64,000 nucleotides of DNA from Paraphysoderma sedebokerense (lineage: Eukaryota > Blastocladiomycota > Physodermatomycetes > Physodermatales > Physodermataceae). Positions 1 through 9,534 of this stretch are shown one piece after another. The stretch spans positions 331,995 to 395,994 of the forward strand of contig JAHLJZ010000018.1 of the NCBI GenBank assembly GCA_025602915.1, in the 5' to 3' direction. The position numbers were made by a program, and so were the translations under genes. The notes beneath the pieces are model-generated. The model searched no databases. It was not told the origin of the DNA and saw only the letters and a list, made by a program, of their open reading frames with translations. Each line of letters begins with the position of its first letter. Position 1 is the stretch's first letter.

Positions 1-468
1 GTATGTCTTCCTCTAACAAATATTGTTGCTGTCGCTACCCTTCTTGGTTTTTATGCTAACTTGATCTTTACTAGATTCGTACCAAAAACTGTTCTTGCTG
101 CTGTCATCGTCGTTTCTATGCGTACCTTGCTCTATAAAGTAAAAGATGGATATGTAATTTTTAAACAGACTCTAGCGTCATATCGTCATTATCGCCCCCG
201 CCAATCGTCATCGCCCACTGCCCCAACGGCCCCCATGCCGGAAGAAAATCAAGATTTGTCTGAGCAAATACAACCACCTCCCCCGCTTTACAATGCAGTC
301 AAAGATTTCCTGTTGTGGTGGGTCACTTTTATTAGTGTCATCGCATTGAATGTACAAATTGGGATGTTCGTTGGCCTAGGCCTCAATTTCTGTTACTTGT
401 TTGTGGAGGAAGTGATTCCGCGAACAAAAAGGCTCATTAATAAAGTCAAAAATCGGGGAGTTGAATAA
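1..468 (+). CDS. SulP-family anion transporter, C-terminal part (5' end outside window)
   Basis: The reading frame is open from base 1 to the TAA at 466-468, so the gene enters from the left. The translated part has a hydrophobic segment, then FVPKTVLAAVIVVSM, which matches the late transmembrane region of sulfate permease (SulP) proteins where a PK-x-VLAA motif precedes the last helices. A polar Pro-rich loop follows, then LWWVTFISVIALNVQIGMFVG, the typical final SulP membrane segment. The protein stops shortly after a basic stretch, so the cytoplasmic STAS domain that many SulP proteins carry is absent. That suggests a vacuolar or organellar branch of the family, but substrate cannot be read from this fragment. 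Bases 1-74 also look like an intron (GTATGT, GCTAAC, TAG), so the exact upstream exon end is open. Confidence 0.6.
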   Translation, partial: VCLPLTNIVAVATLLGFYANLIFTRFVPKTVLAAVIVVSMRTLLYKVKDGYVIFKQTLASYRHYRPRQSSSPTAPTAPMPEENQDLSEQIQPPPPLYNAVKDFLLWWVTFISVIALNVQIGMFVGLGLNFCYLFVEEVIPRTKRLINKVKNRGVE

Positions 469-773
469 GTGTTGAGGGAGGTTGTGAAAAGTGTGCGATA
501 CAATTTTTATAGATAATGGTGGGATGGTTTAGTGATAATTTTTGTAAAGTATAAATTATACTCGCAGTATCTTACGTTAATTCTAATAATTAATCAGATA
601 ATAATGGTGTATAAGTAATAATAAGGCTTTTCAGCGTCAAAATTCATTTGAACTGGCCGTCCGAACTTACAGTCGAATGATTTGGTTTTTCGCGCCAGCA
701 TGCATCCCCAAGCCACATACAACGCTGTTACCTCTCAACCATTTCCGTTGATTTTCTCTTTTTTATCATTAAT
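469..773. other. Intergenic, no gene seen
   Basis: AT-rich spacer between the transporter stop and the start of the SR-like gene. A TC/T-rich stretch lies just before the ATG at 774. No other feature was recognised. Confidence 0.5.
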
Positions 774-3288
774 ATGACTAGTCGGTATGATTCTCATAGG
801 TCGAGTTCTAGAACGAGCAATGCTGGAGATAGAGATAGAGGCAGGAGTAGGGAAAGAGACAGAGATTGGGACCGAGATCAAAACCACACTGCTAGTTCAG
901 GAATACAGTCGGATCGCCGTCTCTCATCATCAACTATACCTGCATTGCCGCCACCAAAATCTCAGTCAAGTAGTGATTTGAAATACCACAAGCGAAAATA
1001 CAGTGAAGAAGATTCTACATTTTCGAAGCGTTCCAGAAAAGATAATCCGGATGTAAAGAGTTTCCTTTTTTAGCTTCTTTTCTATTTATTTGTGTTAGAT
1101 CGTTGTTATCATTTGTTGCAAGGTTATTTGCCGTAAGAGACTGACATTTCTGTATTCTTTTTTTGAAAGTTCATCCCAGTTCCCGACGGTCCCCCGCCAG
1201 TAGTTTCGAGAGATACCTCGATTGAACGTCGAGATCCACAAGCCCGTTGGAAGTCATCTCGGTCCCCGTCTCTGCCAAGAATGGACTCTCATGACCAGAG
1301 AAATAGCCATTACCGACGGACGTCTCGGCCATCCTCTCCTACAAGAACCCAAACAAATGATCATCGAGATTCTCGGAGTAGCAACCCTTTGAAGCCAAGG
1401 ACTCCAGGCAGAGAAGTAGATGATATGCACAATGGTTGGGATCCGCCGAATTCTGCTAAACGAGCGAGCGCAGCCAGTGACTCATGGGGAGGTGGTGATA
1501 ATATTACTGAGACCGGACAATCCTTGAATGATGTGCAATGGGACTCAGCACCACAGTCTGGATGGGGAACTGAATGGGGAGGTAAACCTCTTTCTGTTTG
1601 GGGTGTGAATGATCATTCAGAGATGCATAGCGAATCAACCGCCCGCCGTAGACAATCAACTCGAAATGGACCAAGTTCCGAACGCACTTCAACTCAACGT
1701 TCGCACAGCAGGAGTTCAACAGGTACCAACCGCCTTGCCTCTCCGGACCGCAGGGCCACTCGATCTTCCTCATGGAGCAAATCACATACTTCATCAGTTA
1801 CCGATACAAGCATGATTGAAGAAAATAATTCTCGCACCTCCTCCTCTTCGAAAGTCAAACAGATTGAATCTCACTCATCCGCACATATCCCTCAGGTTGC
1901 TAGGACCTCTGAGGCCGACTTTGTCAAAGCAGGTTCGTTAGAACCAGGTGAAATACGTGAACCGACGAGTTTGAATTTATCAAATTCCCCGGCAAAGCTT
2001 ACCGAAAAGCAGATTCAATCCGCAGACCGCATTGCGACTACTCTCACGGCGGAAAATTTAGTTTCAACCGAGTTGAGCCAAGAATCAACTGCTGACACGA
2101 TTATGTCTGGCAAAGTACCCCCACCTAATTCTTTGGATCAAAGTGTCAGACCTGCAATGGATATTGCCATGTCTGCATCTGTCAATGCTGAGAGAATACA
2201 TAATCTCGAAAAACAGTACGATGTCATAACGCGAATGTTGGGGTCTTTGTCAGAGTCTGTGAATTCACATAAAGAATTCATTGACTCAGTTAACCAAGGT
2301 TTACATCAGATACAAAACGAACGAAAAACCGAGAAAGCGGAAAAGTTGAAGAGATCGATGGTAGAAAAGTCAGAGAGGGAAAAGAAGGAGAAGGAGCGTA
2401 AGGAATACGAAGCTAAGAAAACCTCCGCAAAGGAGAAGGCAGAGAAGGAGAAAAGGGAGAGAGAGGAAAAGCAAAATCAAGAGAGAGTGGAAGAGGAAAG
2501 GAAGAGGGTAGTGGAAGTGCGGCGCAGTAGGGATTTGTACGAAAACAGAACTAAGGCATTAGAGAAGAAGCTGAGTACAGCCATGGAACAGGCAGCAAAA
2601 GAAAGGAACAGCATAAAGGAACGGGTAAAGCGATTGGAGGTGGAAATGTTGGGAAACAAACAAAGAGACGACGGTAAAGGAAATGGAGCGGAATCTCCCT
2701 CTGAGAAGACATTACAAAATCCGGCATATCAGGATGCCAACAGTGAAACGATATCGGGAATTATTCCTGATTTGGATGATCTGCATTCTCGACTTGGTAC
2801 AGTGGAAGGGGTAATTGGCCAACTACAAAATCAGGTAATCCATCGACCTTGTCGTCACCTAAATCATATAAAATCAACTGACCAGTGGTGAATTTTAGGA
2901 AAGCGAGATTCGACTACTACACAACATCATCTTTGCACTGTCAGTTCGAATAGACGAGTTCGTCCAGCAGTTCACTACATTGGAACAAAATGTCAACGAC
3001 ATGGCACGTGTAATACAGGACATTAAAGTGTCTCCTCCAGCAAAAGCTACCACTGGCTCATATGGCATTTCGGAGCAGTTACAGAAAAGCATTAATGAAA
3101 GTGGACAGATGGAACACAATGTAATGACATTACAACTGAAAAATGAGGAGAAGGATAGGGTGATTCAAGGATTACAGCAAAGCAATTTGACGTTGACTAA
3201 TCAAGTGACGCAAATCACCATGTTTCTGCGGAAAACGTTCAATGCTGATCTGTTTGACGGAAACCGGGGAGGAGTTTCGGGCCACTAG
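774..3288 (+). CDS. Arg/Ser-rich, coiled-coil protein of unknown function
   Basis: Three exons join in phase: 774-1052, 1170-2834 and 2899-3288, giving about 777 residues. The N-terminus is rich in RDRDRxR and RS dipeptides like nuclear SR-type proteins, followed by a long low-complexity Ser/Arg region with repeated Trp-Gly patches near residues 150-210. From about residue 410 to 560 there is a highly charged Lys/Glu coiled coil (for example EKSEREKKEKERKEYEAKK), then more helical sequence to the end. Both introns keep the frame and use GTAAAG...AAG and GTAATC...TAG borders. I do not recognise a family. The composition suggests a nuclear RNA-processing or scaffold protein, but that is inference only. 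The gene converges on KTI12, with 153 bases between the stop codons. Confidence 0.7.
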
Positions 3289-3441
3289 ATATAAAAGGAA
3301 TTTCAGCGCTGATCTAGATTTGTACCAGTCATGTGCATATACAAGTGTAAACAAATTTCAGGGCAATTAATATTATAATATCGTTAATCGTCAGGTTATC
3401 TTACAGTATTCTTCTAACAAAATCACTTTGAATTTTCCGCG

Positions 3442-4649
3442 TCAATCATTAAAATTCGTGTTCAACCATTCAACGAAAGTGTCAGCAATTTTATCCATGT
3501 CTATAAGAGTTCTAAATTTGTTGACGTTGGTAAATTGCTTCCTATGTCGCCGCAGCTCTGATAATGTAACATTTTGAGAAGGCATGCTGACGTAGAGAGA
3601 GAAGAGAGAACAGTTAAGGATCAATAAATCACAGTTACATAATATGGCAAACCAATTGGTGTTTTAAAAGGATATTTTCAGTTTTGATCTGGGTACAGTT
3701 ATCAGGGCCCCCGGACCCCCCAATCCCGATTTTTGTGCTTCCAGTATAGCGTTAATGATATCCTGGGTCGTTTTATCTAGTTCGTATAAATAGTTCGTTT
3801 CGCTAACAGGTTTCTACGAATAGATTATGATTGAGTGAGTCACTCTGATTCCGAAAGTTGAAGAAAGAAATGACATACGACGACTGTGCTTAGATTAGGT
3901 GGAGGCGGTTTCCGCAGAATGACTGCATCGACTATTTCTTTAAACTGCAAGGATTCGTCATCCCATAATGAAGTGAATAAAGGAGAATCCCAACGATTTT
4001 TCGAATCGGGCTCTTCGAATCGCGTCACGAGTTCATCAAATCTGTTTATATAAAGGGAATCAGATACGACAGTTCCATACATCCTCTTCCATACAACTTA
4101 CGTATTTGAATCATAACCATTATCTCTTTTAGAATTCCATATTCGCGCTTTATCAACTGGTACACCACAATGTATCTGGTAGAATTCCAAGTGCGCAGGT
4201 CAGTAATTTTTCAGAGTCGACACAGTCGCGATTGGAACATACCACGCAATGCGGTGTACTGATCGCCCTTGCTATACAGTAAAGTTGATATCTATATCCT
4301 TTGATGTAGTTCATTCCGTCTACGATAACAATCGCACTCGGAGATAGGAGCCGTTCGACAGCCGAAATGTACGCCGCCCGCGCCTTCTTCTCTTCAAATT
4401 GAGCTGCCATTGCATTATAAGAAATACGTACAAACATTAATACTATTTGAAGCAAAAACATAACCTCAAAAATAGCTTACTTTTATATGCAGTCGCTTTG
4501 TCAACTCTCAGGGATTCATCATTGATTATATGTATTGTCATCGCATTCCCATTCATCATCTGCGGATTTGCCGTGAAGTACTCTTTCAATTGATTCGCCC
4601 TCGTAGTTTTGCTGCTGCACGGAATTCCACAAAGAATAATTAGAGGCAT
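3442..4649 (-). CDS. KTI12: Kti12-like P-loop ATPase (Elongator regulator)
   Basis: Kti12 is a P-loop protein that works with Elongator in wobble-uridine modification of tRNA. Exons read on the minus strand: 4649-4481, 4403-4243, 4175-4102, 4041-3879, 3813-~3667 and 3586-3442. The start MPLIILCGIPCSSKTTR is the Kti12 N-terminus; INDES, AVERLL, VDGMNYIKGYRYQLYC, TRFEEPDSKNRWDSPLF and ELRRHRKQF are all family hallmarks in the correct order. Two things are odd. The Walker A glycine before Lys is serine (PCSSKTT). The fifth exon reads in frame into TAA at 3664-3666, before any donor whose phase matches the last exon; a GTTTGC donor at phase 2 lies just beyond it. Either the exon 5 end is unusual, or there is a sequence error or a real lesion. 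The identity is sure; the exact model near 3590-3720 is not. Confidence 0.85.
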
Positions 4650-4833
4650 ATTGTCGTTGTCAATCTGATCAATGGATCCTGTACACTTTGTCTACGACTA
4701 ATGGTTGAACAGATAATATTGAGTTAACGAGTAAGCAAAATGCGCGTGCTCGTTGCCATGGCTACACAACTCCGACACCACCGAGATACGGCACCGTGCA
4801 TTGCTCATTCTGAAGATAGAATCAAGCTAGACT

Positions 4834-7655
4834 ATGTACTTTTATCACTTGTCATTTGAATTGTTCTCAAACATATCGAATCCCAGCCCTGAATTGCCAG
4901 AAGACATATTTAAAGATTTAAAATCATCGTATTCTTATTACAAACCTGCTTCATCACCGCTCCGCCGCTCTTCGCTAAGTAGCAATTCTTCGAAATCTAA
5001 GCAGAAGAACCATTTAGTCTTGCTTTCAACGAAACGGGATAAAATATCTAAAAGCATCTCTGCTCCGCCAACCCCAGTCGACTCCTCATCACCTTCTCCT
5101 AACGAGTCAGCTTCCACCAGTCCCACCCTGTCCCCGACGCATAATAGAGTGTTCGAAAGGATCCATCCAAAGAAATCATTCACAGAATATCTAGAGTCTC
5201 AAAATAGGTTCTGCACAATAAAGATTGAAAGTTACAATATGGTACCATCGTCGTCCTCCACGTCCCGAAAGAAGAACGCAAACCTTGGTCGCACTTATGC
5301 TCAAGTCATTTCCAACCTGCAAGAGCCCTCCGTCCGAACAGTCACCGAGGAATTCCCCCAACTACCTGGAAAGGTTCAAGCCGAAGCAAAGGTGATTTCT
5401 GAGCAGGCAAATACAGAATTATTGTCTGATGACGCCGAGGATGTTGATCAACTTGATGTCGACGAACCGGGGTGGAACCTCGTTGGATCATCCAAAGTAT
5501 CTCGAAAGATTACAAACATTGGAAATGGCTCTAATTTACAATTACGCAGCCACACAGAGCTTCGTCAAGATATAAACGAAAGCCTTTCCCCCAATGACCG
5601 ATCACAAACGAAATCACTAGAGCCCAGACATAATCCCGGTAATACGGCAGGACCGACCATTGGTCTGTTCGTTCCAGTCCATACAGGTACAACCACTATA
5701 GAATCTGGCATTCTTCATCTGTACAGAGACACGTCGGAAATACCAACTTCCCCAGTAAATGCGCATAACAATGAAAAAAAAACCTCCACAGGCACCAAAT
5801 TGAATGACAATTCCAAAAGCAAACTGGGAGGAACGACATTGTGCGTGCTAGCAGTGCCTAGTTACATGACACCGAGAGATTTTCTGTCATTTGTGGGACA
5901 ATATCAAGACTCGGTTTCACATTTTCGGATTATCAGGTAAGATTACTTAATTATGAATTATAGATAGAGCAACGATAATGATTTGTGCTTAGGGATCACA
6001 TGCCGAATCGCTATATGGTATTGATGCGTTTTCACGACGAAAAGAGCGCGGAGAAATTTCGCCGCAGCTATAATGGAAAGCCTTTCAATTCGATGGAGGT
6101 ATGTTCCTTAACTTTCGTGCTTCCATATATTCTATCGCACAGCTAAGCTCACTGGTACTTTCGATTGCCTTCCATATTTAACTGCAGCCTGAACTATGCC
6201 ATGTTGTTTACATTGACAATATAGAGTTTAAGTCCACAAAGATTCCGCAATACGCCTTTCCGAACGATATTGTCCCATCGTCGAAGCAAGATACTTCCAA
6301 TGTTAAAGCCAGTTCGCCGTCAGCTTCAAATTTCAACTCCAATTCACTTCATGAACTCCCGACATGTCCAGTCTGCTTAGATCGTCTTGATAGTAATGCA
6401 TCGGGATTGTTGACCATCCTGTGTCAGCACACATTTCATTGCCAATGCCTCACAAAATGGGGCGATCATGGTGGAACTTGTCCAGTTTGTCGACATTCCA
6501 CCTTCGTCTCAGAAACTGGTCGAAACGACGATACTGTCGGAGCAGAGCATTCTTTCATAGAATTGGGACCTGATTCGGGCGCAGAAAATGAGTGTGAAAT
6601 TTGCGGTTCAACGGAAGCCCTTTGGATTTGTTTGGTTTGCGGAAACATTGGCTGTGGTCGGTATCAAGAAGCACATGCCTATCAACACTATCTGGAGACA
6701 TCACACTTGTATGCTTTGGAACTGCAAACCCAAAGAGTATGGGATTACGCAGGGGATGGGTTAGTTCCTATTCCTTTCGTTTTTTTTTTGACCGCTGCAA
6801 TCTGTTGCTTATTAGGTATATTTTATTCCATATACTAGCTATGTGCACCGACTCATACAAAACAAAGCCGACGGTAAATTGGTGGAACTTCCGGGACCCC
6901 GCTCACACAATAGCAATGATGCGGATAATAGAATTCCCCAGGTAACTTGCCGTATTGTGCCCTTATTCTCGATGGTGAATTAACGTCATCTGATACACAT
7001 CTTAGGATAAATTGGACTCCATCACTTTAGAATTCAGTTATCTCCTGACGACACAACTGGAGACGCAGCGCCAGTACTATGAAAACCAACTCACTACTGT
7101 GACTTCACAACTTTCTTCATTGTCGCATCAGATGGAGCGGTACAACTCTCAAGCGTCTAGTACTGAGCGAGAAACTGATATTTTAAAATCAAGAATGGCA
7201 CAACTGGAGAGTGAATGTAAATCGTTGATGGCCGAGAAAGAAGAATGGAAAACAAAGGAGTCAAAGACCACGAAGGAAAAGAGGGTGTTGGAGAAGAAGA
7301 TCGAAAAATTGGAAACCCAGTTACGGAGTTTGCAGAAGGAATTGGAGGATGAGAAAGAGGTTGGTCAATTTTTATCCATCGAGCGTTAATGCAGTTGCGC
7401 TTTGTACTAACGAAAAGCGGTTAGATTAATTCTTTGTTGACGACCAATTCAACCTCACTCAAGCAACAGCTTACAGCGAAAGATACCCAAATTCAAGAAT
7501 TAAGCGAGCAGGTGCGGGACTTGATGTTCTTCCTAGAAACTCAGCAAAAGATTGAAGCTAGTCCTTTGAGAGAGGAAATCAAAGGGGGCACCGTTGTTGT
7601 CGAGAATAAGAGTGGCTCTGGGAGCAGTCCGAAGAAGCGAAGAGGAAGGAAGTAA
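4834..7655 (+). CDS. BRAP: BRAP-type RING/UBP zinc-finger E3 ubiquitin ligase
   Basis: Homologue of BRCA1-associated protein 2 (BRAP/IMP), a RING E3 ligase. Six exons join in phase: 4834-5936, 5993-6098, 6188-6759, 6839-6941, 7006-7359 and 7425-7655, about 822 residues. After a long Ser/Thr-rich N-terminus comes the BRAP2 RRM-like domain (TLCVLAVPSYMTPRDFLSFV then RDHMPNRYMVLMRF), a C3H2C3-type RING (CPVCLDRLD...CQHTFHCQCLTKW...CPVCR), a UBP zinc finger (CEICGSTEALWICLVCGNIGCGRY...HAYQH) ending in VWDYAGDGYVHRL, and a C-terminal coiled coil with LMFFLETQQKIE, then a basic KKRRGRK tail. The domain order equals that of the human protein; the N-terminus is longer. The last intron has a perfect TACTAAC branch site at about 7405. 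The first exon start was taken as the first in-frame ATG. Confidence 0.9.
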
Positions 7656-7935
7656 AGGTAATTGTGGAATGGAGGGTGGCTAGGATTAGGAAGATATTCT
7701 TTTCAGTGTTGAATTATTAGTCTATATGTACATAAAGTTTGTTTATACTGTTACATAGTGTCATTCACTCATTCCGTCGATTTCGCTAACGCGAATTATG
7801 ATGTATGTATATATCGTATCTATATACAATTACTTACATATATTGTTACTCCTGTAATATAATAAATACTTTTTAGGCTGATAGCCAAACCCATTGATAA
7901 AAAATAATACACTATTCGTCAACTCCTCCAAAAAT

Positions 7936-9411
7936 CTATAGAAAATTGTCCAAGTCTATTGCGTCCTCTATCAAAAAGTCAATTGATGTGTCTTTGCGTT
8001 CATTGAATTCATTATAGTCGTTCTTCCGAGTGGAATTGATAGCAACATGTTCAAACTGAGTCAAAAGGTCGACGATTTCCGGGTCATCATCAATTGCAAA
8101 ATCCTCTTGTAACAACGGAATCGAGTCCTTTTTGGGATCTGTTTCCTTGCATGATTCCGGCACAAGCTGACCATGATCTAACGATTCTCGTACCGGAGAA
8201 GCAACAAATTGTGGAGAATAAACACCGCTAGTCGAGTCTGAAATGAGTGAAGAGATTGATAACTGACTTGTCAGTTCTGCGAGATTCAAAATCAAATCAT
8301 TTTCAATATTATCTTCCGTCGTTAACGACCATGTTTCTCTGGCTTCGAGTATTGAAGAGTTGAGAGTATCGGTGAATCCTAACCACGGATTGTTTCGTAT
8401 TTCTGATTCTTTAAAGCTTGATACCCACCAATGATGGTTAAATATAAGTGGATCAAACTCATTGAACACGTCTGCATCCGAGTGGATGTCGGATTTGTGA
8501 CTGCTTTTGCAAGAAGAATAATGCAATAAATAGCTGGGATCTGTTTCAAAATAGGATGTTACGTTGACATCTTGAAGTTGATTAAAGAATGTTAAGTTTT
8601 TGCCGAGATGGGACGAAGAATCAGCGATAAGTTTTTGATCGAGGTGGAAATAGCGATGCAGGAGCTTTTTTTCGAGAGTCGTCAAAATCAAATTGCAAGA
8701 TACCTAAGTTATGGAAAGCGATTACTACACAGTATCAAAAAGACGAAAGAAGAATGAAGACACTAAATGGCCGAAGAAAAGACGAATCAGAATTCAAGAA
8801 TAAGATCGTACATTTGTTTTAACATTAGCGTCTGTTCCGATAAGCGAGTCCCACGAATTACCGAACACAGTCACTAATACAAAATGACAAAAATACCATC
8901 AGCGCCATATCTTTGTCTTCGCTGAAGAGGGTTACAAACCTAATTGAACAACTGCAGCGATCCGTATCAACACCGAAATACAGTACCGATATGGCGCTTG
9001 ATTCTCTTCACAACTATACCTACATCTCGAACATACCAAAACCTTGTGCAAGCATTGCGAATGGATTGGTGGGGAAGAAGACATTGTAAATTCTGAGTTA
9101 TCATTTTCTTTATAGCAGAATGGTAAAGACGGAGTCGGAGAGGGTGGGCAGCGGGAGGTTTTGGATTCCGTGGTGGTAAGTTTGACGAAGCATGAGGGAC
9201 AGTGAGGAAAACAAATCGTGTTTCGGTGTAGTATTCCTAATAGTTGACAGTTGACTCTTTTGTACTGTTTTTGGTACGGAATCCTCATACTTTTCTCTGT
9301 AATCAATTTTTCTTGTTCGTTTTTGAGTTTGAAGGACGCGATTTCTGAAGAAATGGCCGGATGCGATTCCACTGGACCGCGCGGCTGATAAGTGCGATGC
9401 GACACAGACAT
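7936..9411 (-). CDS. Noxin/DDIAS-like protein with RPA1-type zinc ribbon and OB fold
   Basis: Three exons on the minus strand: 9411-8940, 8873-8812 and 8703-7936, about 433 residues. The N-terminal half has CFPHCPSCFVKL, then VCSRCRYSCEE and YRYCISVLIR; the spliced second exon begins VTVFGNSWDSLIG. This order (CxxC, CxxC, then YRYxLSLxV and VTVFG) is the replication protein A large-subunit C-terminal zinc ribbon plus OB fold, and is closest in layout to vertebrate DDIAS/noxin, where the domain stands at the N-terminus of a long disordered protein. The third exon is acidic and low in recognisable structure. By analogy it may bind single-stranded DNA or a partner in the DNA-damage response; that is inference. 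The start is the upstream Met at 9411; a Met nearer the zinc ribbon is also possible. Alternative: a divergent RPA paralogue. Confidence 0.6.
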
Positions 9412-9534
9412 AAGAAACTAATTTTGACAATCTTAAATGGTTATATATTAGTACATTCTTTTATCCACTACTGTTGTTCCATGACCAATGCAACAACAAC
9501 GAATTGCTATACAAATAACACACAACTACGATCC

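Noticed and set aside
1-74. Possible intron (GTATGT, GCTAAC, TTTACTAG)
   Set aside because: Translating through it gives a hydrophobic segment that fits the SulP family, so coding was preferred; not fully excluded.
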